Origin: Bacillota bacterium
GTDB lineage: Bacteria > Bacillota > UBA994 > UBA5500
Length of the DNA: 64,000 bases
NCBI GenBank assembly: GCA_023436245.1
Contig: JAEZJZ010000078.1
Coordinates: 62,001 to 126,000, forward strand
Direction of reading: 5' to 3'
This document shows positions 16,600 through 25,042 of the stretch, in pieces. How positions within the stretch are numbered: the first letter of the stretch is position 1; every line of letters starts with the position of its first letter. Made by a program: the position numbers and the translations under genes. The notes under the pieces are model-generated. The model saw only the letters and a list, made by a program, of their open reading frames with translations, was not told where the DNA came from and made no database searches.

Positions 16600-18126
16600 G
16601 TGGTAGATTGGAGTAACCTGCGCGGCTTGTTGCGAGACCGCCCGCTTCTTTGCCTCTGGTGGCTGCTACTCTGGCTAGTAGAGGCGGCAGCGGTCGGCTT
16701 GCTCGCCGCCGTGCTCGTCTTCGGCTGGTTAAATCAGGGGCTAGGCTGGCCCACTTTCCTCACGGGCGGTTTGATCGCTCTGCTCGTCGGTTGGTTCCGG
16801 TTGCAGCAGCGCAGCTTGCAGTTGCAGCGGCATACCTCGGCCGCCAAGCGACTGGGGCGCCGGCTGGTGGTCTCTCCGCTGGTGGTGGTCTTCGCCCTGG
16901 TGTTAGTCTCCGTGTGGCAGCTATGGGCTGGAGGCCTGCTGCCGCTGACCACCGGCAGGGAAAACGACTTGCATCGACTGTTCACCGCGCTGGAGCGCAA
17001 CTATCCCTACTTCTCGATGAAGCAGATTGACTGGTCTGCAATGCAGTCAGAGTATCTACCCAAACTGCAGGCGGCAGAGAGTGACGATCGGTTTCTGGAG
17101 GTACTTGGCGAGTTTCTCGCCGGCTTGCACGACTTGCATACCGGGGTGACCGCTCCCTACCGGCTGGCGGGCTGGCGCGGTTTCCTGGCGGTGCGGCCGA
17201 TTGCGGGGCAAGCCGTAGTCACCGCTGTGCGTGCTGGGCTGGAGCTGCCTGGGCTCGCACCGGGAGCAGTGATCCTACGTCGTAACGAGCAGAGTATCCA
17301 GGCGTTCGTGGACAGCTTGCCGCTAAGCTTGCGCAGTTCCTCCACGCCCTGGTCGGCGGAGGCGGGAGCCTATTCATTGCTCGGTTCGGCCCGGGAGTCG
17401 GACGAGCTGTTCCTGACCTACCTGGGGACGGATGGCGTCACGCACAGTGAGCAACTGGTCTGGCAGCCGGCGTTCGATCAGCCACATACGACTCGCCGAG
17501 CCGCGGTAAGCGCCGAACGCTTGGACAGCGGGCTGGGATTGATTCGAGTGAACAGCCTCTCTGGGGGCTTCTCCCTGGTTGATCAGTTCAACCAGGCGCT
17601 GGATAGCCTGATTGCTGCTCCCGGCATTATTCTGGACCTGCGCAGCAACGGCGGTGGCAGCAGTTTGCTGGGCGATGCCATGGCCGGTCGCTTTCTGGAG
17701 CAGGGATTTATCTATGGCCAGGAACACTACCGGCAGCGACTGCCGCAGCGTGCCTGGGCCAAGAGCGCCAGTTATCAGGTGAGGCCACGCGGCAAGACCT
17801 ATACCGGTGACCTGGTGGTACTCGTCGGCACGAATACCGCGAGCAGCGCAGAAATGCTGGCAGTTGCCCTGAAAGATTCCGGGCGTGCGACGCTCGTTGG
17901 GCAGACGACTGCGGGCGGCAGCGGGAACCCACTGCAGTTCGCTATTGCCGGCGGCATGGTGCGCTTCTCCACCGGTGATTTCCAGCGAAATGATGGAACG
18001 CCCATCGAAGGCGCAGGCATCGCCCCGGACATCCTGGTGAACTGGACTGTCGAGGATGTTGCTGCTGGCCGCGACCCTGACCTGTTGGCGGCGGCGGCCA
18101 TCCTGCACCAAATGAGCGGCAAATAA
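16600..18126 (+). CDS. Membrane-anchored S41 family peptidase
   Basis: Begins at a GTG (VVDWSNLRGLL) after GGAGGGTGTGCT. Two or three hydrophobic segments occupy residues 15-125, then an outward-facing S41 domain: LGLIRVNSLSGGF, ILDLRSNGGGSS and VLVGTNTASSAEMLAVALKDSGRATLVGQTT, with the catalytic Ser in SSAEM and a later Lys. It lacks a clear PDZ domain. It resembles tail-specific or TRI-type proteases; substrate unknown. Confidence 0.88.
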   Translation: MVDWSNLRGLLRDRPLLCLWWLLLWLVEAAAVGLLAAVLVFGWLNQGLGWPTFLTGGLIALLVGWFRLQQRSLQLQRHTSAAKRLGRRLVVSPLVVVFALVLVSVWQLWAGGLLPLTTGRENDLHRLFTALERNYPYFSMKQIDWSAMQSEYLPKLQAAESDDRFLEVLGEFLAGLHDLHTGVTAPYRLAGWRGFLAVRPIAGQAVVTAVRAGLELPGLAPGAVILRRNEQSIQAFVDSLPLSLRSSSTPWSAEAGAYSLLGSARESDELFLTYLGTDGVTHSEQLVWQPAFDQPHTTRRAAVSAERLDSGLGLIRVNSLSGGFSLVDQFNQALDSLIAAPGIILDLRSNGGGSSLLGDAMAGRFLEQGFIYGQEHYRQRLPQRAWAKSASYQVRPRGKTYTGDLVVLVGTNTASSAEMLAVALKDSGRATLVGQTTAGGSGNPLQFAIAGGMVRFSTGDFQRNDGTPIEGAGIAPDILVNWTVEDVAAGRDPDLLAAAAILHQMSGK

Positions 18127-18130
18127 GACA

Positions 18131-18172
18131 AAGCAGCGGAGACAGCCTGTGTGGGCCGGGTCTCCGCTGCTT
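18131..18172. terminator. Terminator between convergent genes
   Basis: AGCAGCGGAGA / TCTCCGCTGCT, an 11-bp perfect stem. Confidence 0.8.
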
Positions 18173-18175
18173 CCG

Positions 18176-19357
18176 CTACTTCAGGTGATCGGTCAAGGTC
18201 GGGCCAAAGGCCTGTTCGATGTACAGGTCTTGCAGTGACCAGAACTCTCGAAGCGCCAGATACGACTGCACCGCCGGTAGAGCGGCGCCGGGTTGCTTGC
18301 GCCGTATTGCTCGAATGAGCACGTTTTTCGGGGTGTGTTCTGTGTCGATGAACTCCACCAGTTGCACCTCGTAGCCAACTATCTCCAGCACAGTGGCGCG
18401 CATACTGTCCGTAACCAGGGTGGCTAGACGGTCTTTGATGATGCCGTGCTTTTCCAGCGGCATGAACAGCGGGTGATGCAGCTGCTTCGCCAGCTCGTGC
18501 TGGCAGCAGGGAACCGCTAGAATCACCTCCGCACCCCATTCTACCGCCTTGGCCAGCGCAGCATCGGTAGCAGTGTCACAGGCGTGCAGGCTAACCACCA
18601 TGTCGGCCTGCCCCAGCCCCTGATAGCTGGCGATGTCCCCGACCACGAAATGCAGATGGTCGTAGCCGAGGTCGGCTGCAATCCGGCTGCACTCGGCGAT
18701 CACGTCCCGCTTCAAGTCCAGGCCCAGAATCTCCACATTCAGCTTGCGCACTACCCGCAGGTAGTAGTAGAGCGCGAAGGTTAGGTAGGACTTGCCGCTG
18801 CCAAAGTCAACTATGTGCAACGGGCGATCTGCCGGCTGCGACAGCTTGTCTGTCACATCAGCCACCAGTTCGACAAAACGGTTGATCTGCCGGAACTTGT
18901 CGTACTTCTGAGCCAGCACCTTTCCCTGGCGATTCATCACCCCGAGTCGCACCAGGAAATCGTGGGGCACCCCCTCGGCCAGCAGGTACTCCTTCTGGCG
19001 ATTGTGCTCCAGGCTCGGCGCTTGCTTGGTGGGTGGGTGTTTCAGAATGCGTGCTCGGCCATCTGCATTGACGAAGGCTTGGTAATCCGCACCTTCGGTG
19101 TAGATCTGGCCTTGCTTGAACGTGGTCTGCCAGAGCATGAGCAGCTCTGCCTGTGTCTCGCTAACCGATAAATTGCGGTGGGTGACCCGGCGCGGGTAAT
19201 GGTAGGTGAACTGATAGTGCAGGTCGCCCGCAATCAGCACCGGCTTCACCGTCACCTTGCTGAATCCATCAGTTGTCTTCTTGCGCAATCCGCTCAGCAC
19301 CAGGTAATAGAGCGTCTGCTGCTGCATTTCCTGTTCCAGCAAAGCCTTCAGTTCCAA
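18176..19357 (-). CDS. SAM-dependent methyltransferase, Methyltransf_32-like
   Basis: The 393-residue protein has an N-terminal helical and beta region and a Rossmann methyltransferase from about residue 180: HIVDFGSGKSYLTFALYYYL (motif I), ILGLDLKRDVIAEC, and DMVVSLHACDTATDAALA. LHACD followed by VPCCQHE is typical of the Methyltransf_32 / GSTCD-type family, often suspected to act on RNA. Next to a DUF503 gene on the same strand with 21 bases between them. Confidence 0.88.
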   Translation of the reverse strand: MELKALLEQEMQQQTLYYLVLSGLRKKTTDGFSKVTVKPVLIAGDLHYQFTYHYPRRVTHRNLSVSETQAELLMLWQTTFKQGQIYTEGADYQAFVNADGRARILKHPPTKQAPSLEHNRQKEYLLAEGVPHDFLVRLGVMNRQGKVLAQKYDKFRQINRFVELVADVTDKLSQPADRPLHIVDFGSGKSYLTFALYYYLRVVRKLNVEILGLDLKRDVIAECSRIAADLGYDHLHFVVGDIASYQGLGQADMVVSLHACDTATDAALAKAVEWGAEVILAVPCCQHELAKQLHHPLFMPLEKHGIIKDRLATLVTDSMRATVLEIVGYEVQLVEFIDTEHTPKNVLIRAIRRKQPGAALPAVQSYLALREFWSLQDLYIEQAFGPTLTDHLK

Positions 19358-19378
19358 GCGTCATTCCTCCCAATCATC

Positions 19379-19669
19379 TCACCAGAGCTCGACCTCGACG
19401 GTCACCACTTCCGCTCCAGGACAGCGTTCCGCCATCTCCTCCGCCGAGCGAAACAGGTCCCGTACGACCGACTCGCTCAGGCTGACGGCGGCGAGGGCAA
19501 TCACGGCTCGCCCGATCTCATCCAGGGCGTCTACCTCGGCCACCCCCACATTCAACCGTTGCTGCAGACGGGCAATCAGGCTCTTCACGATCGAGCGCTT
19601 GTCCTTCAGCGACTGGGTAACATGCAGCCTCAAGGTGATGGTGCAGACACCGACCAACATCATTTTCAC
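19379..19669 (-). CDS. DUF503 family protein (YlxP-like)
   Basis: The 96-residue protein reads MMLVGVCTITLRLHVTQSLKDKRSIVKSL, the DUF503 N-terminus, with NVGVAEVD in the middle and the C-terminal VEVELW. In other Bacillota, YlxP sits near infB and rbfA. Function unknown. Confidence 0.9.
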   Translation of the reverse strand: MKMMLVGVCTITLRLHVTQSLKDKRSIVKSLIARLQQRLNVGVAEVDALDEIGRAVIALAAVSLSESVVRDLFRSAEEMAERCPGAEVVTVEVELW

Positions 19670-19847
19670 TCCCGGCTCCAGTTTCCTGGTTCATTATATC
19701 AGAACTAGTCTGCCTGAGATGAGCCGTCATCAGTCGTGCCAATACGCCCGCGGCGCTTCCACGGAAGTGACATCGACAGTAACACACTTCTTCCTCCTTG
19801 TGTATGATGTAGGGCTAAGCAAAGAAAGCACAAGGGAGGTTGGCAAG

Positions 19848-19979
19848 TTGTTAGGCAAAGTGAAGAAGGTGTTTCCCGGCGGCAATACCGGCTTCGGTTT
19901 CTATTCCCTCTACGACAACATCGCTAGTTCGGACACTAATGCCATCTTTGTCCTCAAGGGTGGAGGCTTGAGCGCATAG
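19848..19979 (+). pseudogene. PRK06851-like P-loop ATPase gene, N-terminal stub split by the prophage
   Basis: From a TTG behind AAGGGAGG the frame encodes 43 residues: MLGKVKKVFPGGNTGFGFYS, YDNIASSDTNAIFVLKGG, then GLSA and stop. PRK06851-family ATPases continue after this ...LKGG with the Walker A residues PGTGKS. The match ends exactly there, so the rest of the gene should lie beyond the right end of the prophage. The last codons are phage DNA. Longer upstream frames have no homology or start site. Confidence 0.85.
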
Positions 19980-19985
19980 GGAAAC
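19945..19985. other. Predicted attL of the prophage
   Basis: Host coding homology ends at about 19964 (CTCAAGGGTGGA) and the integrase stop codon lies 33 bases further. The crossover dinucleotide cannot be fixed without attR; the GG-rich stretch 19958-19966 is the likely core. Confidence 0.7.
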
Positions 19986-19997
19986 CCGCATAATAAC

Positions 19998-21467
19998 TCA
20001 CTCGATGCCAAGGATGTCGCCGGCGATGCGAACATCAACGACCTGTCGGTCACGGATTACCACCGAGTCAATCAAGCCCCTAATAGCATTCTGAAGAACC
20101 GGCAGCTCGCCGTGCTCCCACAGCCAGAGTGCTTGCTTCGCTTCCTTCTGGATGGCGGCCGATATCTTTTCTACCTGTGGCGCCTGAGCGCGTGCTTTCT
20201 CCTCCGCGAGAAGCTGGCGCTCTTTTTCTATGCGCTCCCGGGCCAGGCGCAGGTCGTTATCCCCGATCAGGCCGTTCTCATAGGCGGCAATCTGCCTCTG
20301 GAAGCGCTGGTCTATGGCGGACTCGCGGCGTACGTACTCTGCTTCCTTGCTGGTCATCGCCTGGCTCAGATCCTGGTCACTGACTGTTAGAGAGCCGTCG
20401 GCCAGTCGTTCCAGCGTCTGATAGACCGCAACCTCAGCGTCCTCATTCTGCACGTAGTTGAACCAGCAGCCTCCATTGTGGGCGTAGTTCCGGCAGACGA
20501 AGATGTCGCGCTGACTGACCTCAGTCTTCTTGTTTCCGTACTTGCGGGCGTTCATGCCACTTCCGCAATGTCCGCACACCAGCAGTCCACTGACCCTCAT
20601 CTTCTTGGCCCGGTCCTTTCCTGTAGGCTTCGGCCTCTGCAGCTTCTTCTCGATAGCCGCCCATTGCTCCTCGGTGTAGATGGCAGGGTGAGCATCGTCA
20701 CGGACAATCCATTCAGACTCGTCTCGCCACTGCATCTTGCCTTCCTTGTCGTAGTATCTCCGGTTGTACACGAGCTGGCCGGCATAGATCTCATTGCAGA
20801 TCAGACGGCGCACTGATGTATTGTGCCAGATGCCACCGGAGCGTGGCTTGCTTCCGGACTCGTTCAGGGTTTTGGTGATTGCCCGGTACCCGTGGCCAGC
20901 GATGTACATATCGGCGATCTTTCGGACGAGTTCCGCTTCCTCAGGAACGATGACCAGTTGCTTGCTATCATCCAGCCGATAGCCAAAGGGTGCAAAGGAC
21001 TGATATCGTTTCTTCTTGCTGGCCACCTCAAGCATGGTCGAGCGTACCCGCGTGGCAATCATGGCGCGTTCAAACTCAGCGAACGCGGCCAAGATCTGCA
21101 GGACCATGCGGCCGATCGGCGTGCTTGTATCGAAGTTGAGGGCAGCACAAACGTAGGCCGTTTTATGCCTTTCGCACAGGTCAATGAACTGCAGCATGTC
21201 TAGCAGGTTGCGGGAGAGGCGGTCGACCGCAACGGTGGCCACGACAGCGACCTGACCTTGCTTGATCAGGCGCATCAGCTTCTGCATCTGAGGCCGATTC
21301 ATGTCCTTAGCACTTTCACCTTCGTCGGCAAAGACCTGAACGTTCGCCCAACCCTGGAACTTGGCGTAGGCGCTGAGCTTGTCTATCTGGGCCTCAATCG
21401 AATAGCCTTCCCGGGCTTGATCATCAGTGGAGACGCGAACGTATATGGCGCTAACCCTATTCACCAT
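19998..21467 (-). CDS. int: Large serine recombinase (phage integrase)
   Basis: The 489-residue protein catalyses attP x attB recombination. Resolvase domain at the N-terminus with the nucleophile Ser13 in YVRVSTDDQ; recombinase domain about 160-270; zinc ribbon (CGHCGSGM ... CRNYAHNGGC) about 310-360; a long coiled coil follows. The ATG at 21467 lies behind GGAGGTGCTCTC. Its 3' end abuts the attachment site, as usual for serine-integrase phages. An excision partner (RDF) was not recognised. Confidence 0.95.
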   Translation of the reverse strand: MVNRVSAIYVRVSTDDQAREGYSIEAQIDKLSAYAKFQGWANVQVFADEGESAKDMNRPQMQKLMRLIKQGQVAVVATVAVDRLSRNLLDMLQFIDLCERHKTAYVCAALNFDTSTPIGRMVLQILAAFAEFERAMIATRVRSTMLEVASKKKRYQSFAPFGYRLDDSKQLVIVPEEAELVRKIADMYIAGHGYRAITKTLNESGSKPRSGGIWHNTSVRRLICNEIYAGQLVYNRRYYDKEGKMQWRDESEWIVRDDAHPAIYTEEQWAAIEKKLQRPKPTGKDRAKKMRVSGLLVCGHCGSGMNARKYGNKKTEVSQRDIFVCRNYAHNGGCWFNYVQNEDAEVAVYQTLERLADGSLTVSDQDLSQAMTSKEAEYVRRESAIDQRFQRQIAAYENGLIGDNDLRLARERIEKERQLLAEEKARAQAPQVEKISAAIQKEAKQALWLWEHGELPVLQNAIRGLIDSVVIRDRQVVDVRIAGDILGIE

Positions 21468-21658
21468 GAGAGCACCTCCGTGGCGAGTCCAATATCGGTT
21501 GGGGATGTGGTTGGTTACCGCGGGTACACATGCCAGCAAGAGAGCTCAAGTGGGGCGGGAGACCTAGGACTCTCTTCTTCTCTTAGCCTCCCTAACATCC
21601 TTATGATAAACCCACTCTGAAGGGGCCATGGGCATTTGAAATCAGCGTTTTGCCAATA

Positions 21659-21688
21659 AATGGCCAGCCAATGATCGGCTGGCCATTT
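21659..21688 (-). terminator. Terminator of the two-gene cassette
   Basis: AAATGGCCAGCC / GGCTGGCCATTT, a 12-bp perfect stem ending the minus-strand cassette. Confidence 0.88.
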
Positions 21689-21697
21689 CGGATTATC

Positions 21698-22543
21698 TCA
21701 ATTGAAAACAGACTGGATGAACCCGCTCCATGTCTGGTATGCTGCGACGAGTCCTGTAGCAGTTGTGATTCCGGAGACTACCGCCTTACCCGCCTTAAGG
21801 AGAGTCTCAATCAGGGTCTTTCGAGGCTGCTCTTCATTAAGTTGGCTAATGACCTCTTTAACGATGCCGGTCAACTCTTCTTGCTTCTCCTTGTCGAGTT
21901 CTGACTCCATCGCTCGGTAGAGCTCGTCGGTATACTTCTTAATCTCCTGAACATGCGAACCGAAGTTCACTACATTATCTGCTCCTACCACAAATTGACT
22001 ATCCTTTGCCTCGATTTTCATCTGCGAGAAGTCGTTCTTGGCCACGTGGACATCTCCCTTCACGTTGAATATTACCACGCTGTTTCCAAGGTCCGCGATT
22101 TTCGCCATGTTCTCGGGCGAGAATTTTAGATCAGCTAATGGAATCTCAGCGACGGCTTTTTTTTTTGCCATGCTCAGGATGTAAGGATCCGTGCTCCATA
22201 AGGCTGTTCGATACTGAGTGTCAGCGTAAAAAACTGGAAATATCATGTTCGACGTGACCTCGTATTCTTCCCCACAAAGATCACACCGAACTGGTGCCAA
22301 GGATTCCGGAAGGGTGTCGAGAACCGCCAAAGAACGACTGCAACCGTACTCTGGGCAGCGAACCTCCCAACGTAGCCTAAGTTGTCTAATTTTCGCCAAA
22401 TCCAGCAATCGACTGAACACAGGTTCATATGACAGTTCAAGAGTCTTCGAGATGAATGTTGGGTAGAACCTCTTCACTGGGAGCTGGAGTAGAGTGCCTA
22501 CCAATGTGTCAACCCTTGCGTCAATCTCATGTTGTTCGGCCAC
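21698..22543 (-). CDS. Unrecognised zinc-ribbon protein with hydrophobic C-terminus (cassette gene 2)
   Basis: No family recognised. Counting from the upstream TTG, residues 1-60 are helical; a zinc ribbon follows (Cys65 and Cys70 in CPEYGC, Cys89 and Cys92 in CDLC); residues 155-200 are predicted beta strands ending VVGADNVVNFGS; a charged helix (200-245) leads to a glycine/alanine-rich hydrophobic segment (LIETLLKAGKAVVSGITTAT, to about 275) that could enter a membrane. I chose the GTG at 22543, about 9 bases after GAAGGAG; the TTG at 22549 is closer. The ribosome site overlaps the stop of the upstream gene, so the pair is coupled. I infer an effector role in a defence cassette. Confidence 0.7.
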   Translation of the reverse strand: MAEQHEIDARVDTLVGTLLQLPVKRFYPTFISKTLELSYEPVFSRLLDLAKIRQLRLRWEVRCPEYGCSRSLAVLDTLPESLAPVRCDLCGEEYEVTSNMIFPVFYADTQYRTALWSTDPYILSMAKKKAVAEIPLADLKFSPENMAKIADLGNSVVIFNVKGDVHVAKNDFSQMKIEAKDSQFVVGADNVVNFGSHVQEIKKYTDELYRAMESELDKEKQEELTGIVKEVISQLNEEQPRKTLIETLLKAGKAVVSGITTATGLVAAYQTWSGFIQSVFN

Positions 22544-22557
22544 GCTCAATCACTCCT

Positions 22558-23646
22558 TCAGGGCAGCAAGCGCTCCCTCACGTATTCTATCACAGACTCA
22601 GTAGCGGGAGTCATGAAGAAAACGGAATCGGACTGAAGTCCAACCCTTATCGTATAGGTATGCGTTACCCGATTGTCGGCATGCTCAAACTGAATGAACC
22701 CACCGGTTTGCGACAGGAATGGTCGCAGAGAGTCATAAAGCGGGAGACCCCTAAGGTCCCTTCCGGATACACCCATGCCCACCTTCTCTAAACCAGCAAG
22801 AATCAGTGCCGTGAAACCCAGTGCTACATGCCCCGGACTTAGGTTTTGCATGGCAGCAGTTAGTTCCCGCCCTAGCAGTTCTATTTCCGGATTCCGAAAA
22901 TAGGTATCTACGGCGTTCAAAATGTTCAGTACCGCGCTTCTTTGCTCGTCTCCAAATTCCTCTAGCAACAACTCAGGTGTACACATAGTATCAATGAGTT
23001 CACCGCTCAGGGCGTCGGCGATCCGTGAAGCATCTCTATCATATAGCGCACAAAAGGGAATCGGATCTACAACGACCGTGTCTCCAACAAGCGCTGTTAC
23101 CGTACTCGCGATTCGTTCTGCAAACTTAGGTTCGCATCGCGTTTCGATGATTCCTTTTTGCTCATCAACGTACGCCGTAATTATACTTGTTCGCGGACGT
23201 CGCTCCATTTCAGTGCCGTTAAAGACCCTAGACACACCGGTCCTCAGCATGAGTCGTAAGTAGTACTTTGAATCATCTCCGTTTGTTCCCGCAGTCATTA
23301 GGACTGGTGTGGATGTCAGCTCGTTCGCGCTGCAATTACGGATTCGCGCAAACGGGTCAAACCCCGCATTCTGGGTAATCCTAGCCCTCGCGCCTTCTAG
23401 TGAGCAACCGTTTGCGGGTCTAAACCATGCGACAGACGTACGGCCCGCAAGTAGCCTTTCTCTGCCTGTTCCCAGCACGACATTTCTAAGCACCTGATTG
23501 TCCCTTACCTGTTCCCAGATCTCATTGGCCAGATCCGTGACCGAACCAGCGTCCGGGATACCCAGGTCCGTGCACATCTGTTGAAGCACTTCCTTAGGAA
23601 GTCTCACGACATCGGTGATGAATGACGAGTTTTGGATATTGAGCAT
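22558..23646 (-). CDS. Unrecognised protein, first gene of two-gene cassette
   Basis: The 362-residue protein starts MLNIQNSSFITDVVRLPKEV behind GGAGGTTTGTCAA. It has no signal peptide or membrane segment. An N-terminal helical stretch (LQQMCTDLGIPDAGSVTDLA) resembles a small DNA- or protein-binding helix bundle, the middle is mixed alpha/beta, and the end is alternating strands. I recognise no catalytic motif. It shares an operon with the zinc-ribbon protein downstream and a divergent promoter region with the HNH nuclease gene. Confidence 0.7.
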   Translation of the reverse strand: MLNIQNSSFITDVVRLPKEVLQQMCTDLGIPDAGSVTDLANEIWEQVRDNQVLRNVVLGTGRERLLAGRTSVAWFRPANGCSLEGARARITQNAGFDPFARIRNCSANELTSTPVLMTAGTNGDDSKYYLRLMLRTGVSRVFNGTEMERRPRTSIITAYVDEQKGIIETRCEPKFAERIASTVTALVGDTVVVDPIPFCALYDRDASRIADALSGELIDTMCTPELLLEEFGDEQRSAVLNILNAVDTYFRNPEIELLGRELTAAMQNLSPGHVALGFTALILAGLEKVGMGVSGRDLRGLPLYDSLRPFLSQTGGFIQFEHADNRVTHTYTIRVGLQSDSVFFMTPATESVIEYVRERLLP

Positions 23647-23866
23647 TTGACAAACCTCCAATCATCAGCGCATCATGGTCGGCAGTGTATCGCACAAGGA
23701 CGAGGGCAGCGGTCCAGGTGCGTGGAGCATGCGCATTGTCACATTTCTTCACGCCTCGGCAGATTCCTCCAAGAATAGGCAAGAAAATGCCTCGTTTTGG
23801 CAGGACTCCAGGGATTCCTGGCAGAACGATAAGACCATATGTCAGGATGGCGGGAGGTGTCAGATA

Positions 23867-24922
23867 GTGAAGCAGGAGTTCGCTACGGTGCTTGAAGGCT
23901 ATTTGCAGGCCAAACAGGAGGAGTTCACGTCACACACGATGGCTCACCACCTAAGGACGGTCTTGCCCGAAGTGCTAATGAGTGAGCTTGACCTGTCTGT
24001 GTACACGAGCGATGGGTCGAGTGGAAATGGTCGATGGGTGAAAGTCCCTTGGGTCAGTGCGTTCCACAAGAGCGTCACCGTCACGGCGCAGAGGGGCTAC
24101 TATGTCGTCTATCTGTTCGCCGAGGATATGAGCGGTCTGTACATATCACTTAACCAGGGCTGGACGGATTTCGAAGACAAGTATGGTCGGAGTGAAGGAA
24201 GAAAGCAAATCCGCCGATCGGCATTGGCTTTGAGAGCACTCGTAGGGCCGCATCTCAGACGGCTTGTGGCTGACGAAATCGACTTGGCACGAAAGGGGAG
24301 GCTCGCTCTTGGCTATATGGCCGGCCACGTATGCGGAGCCTATTACCCCGCCTCCTGCATTCCTTCCGAGGAAGAGCTGCGTGCCGACCTTGTCGAGATT
24401 CTTTCCCTGTATAATCGGCTAGTGGCAGTGCTCGGAAAAGATTCATGGGTCGAGAAGGCAGCTCGGCTTGCAGAATCTCAGACCGCAATCGCTGATGACG
24501 AACAGGATGAGGGTGACTTCCAGAAGAGGGTTGGACGGAGCCTTCCTACCCAGTCGACGCCTGGGCCCAGACCGCGGCAGGAGCCAAAGCATACGAACCG
24601 CGGCCCCGTCTGGCCGCGCGACCCCTCAATCGCGCGGGAGGCTTTGATTAGGGCTGAGTATCGGTGCGAGGTGGATCCCCAGCACATTACCTTTATCTCG
24701 GCGGTGACAGGGCAGAACTATGTGGAAGCTCATCACCTGATCCCGATGAGTAGGCAGGGAGAGTGTGATAACAGCCTTGATGTAGTGGCAAACATCGTGG
24801 CGCTGTGTCCGACCTGTCACCGCAAGATTCACTTTGCCGACAAAGACGTATCCAATGCAATGACATGCGCCCTTGTCGAAGCCAGGCGGAGTAGGCTGGA
24901 GGACTACGGAATCCATTCATAA
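23867..24922 (+). CDS. McrB-N-like domain - HNH endonuclease (type IV restriction-like)
   Basis: The GTG at 23867 follows GGGAGGTG and gives 351 residues; the 64 codons upstream have no homology. Residues 1-190 match the MrcB/DUF3578 N-terminal fold (LPEVLMSELDLSVYTSDGSS, YYVVYLFAEDMSGLYISLNQ), found in modification-dependent restriction proteins, where it senses DNA. The C-terminus is an HNH nuclease: EAHHLIP, then NIVALCPTCHRKIH. A single-gene defence against modified foreign DNA is likely. Confidence 0.87.
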   Translation: MKQEFATVLEGYLQAKQEEFTSHTMAHHLRTVLPEVLMSELDLSVYTSDGSSGNGRWVKVPWVSAFHKSVTVTAQRGYYVVYLFAEDMSGLYISLNQGWTDFEDKYGRSEGRKQIRRSALALRALVGPHLRRLVADEIDLARKGRLALGYMAGHVCGAYYPASCIPSEEELRADLVEILSLYNRLVAVLGKDSWVEKAARLAESQTAIADDEQDEGDFQKRVGRSLPTQSTPGPRPRQEPKHTNRGPVWPRDPSIAREALIRAEYRCEVDPQHITFISAVTGQNYVEAHHLIPMSRQGECDNSLDVVANIVALCPTCHRKIHFADKDVSNAMTCALVEARRSRLEDYGIHS

Positions 24923-24927
24923 TATGG

Positions 24928-24973
24928 TGCGAGCCTCCCGGTGAACTGTAGGATTTCACCGGAGGCTCGCAGT
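24928..24973. terminator. Long bidirectional terminator hairpin
   Basis: GCGAGCCTCC with GGTGAA pairs with TTCACCGGAGGCTCGC (one bulge); separates the HNH gene from the convergent metallo-beta-lactamase-fold gene. Confidence 0.82.
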
Positions 24974-25042
24974 CTCGTTACGGTCAGTAATCTTATCCTG
25001 CAGTAACACAAGCGCAGCGCCCAACAGTGCTAAGGATATCCA

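Noticed and set aside
19599..19847. Upstream extension of the split ATPase frame
   Set aside because: No homology, overlaps the DUF503 gene on the other strand, and the TTG at 19848 has the ribosome site.
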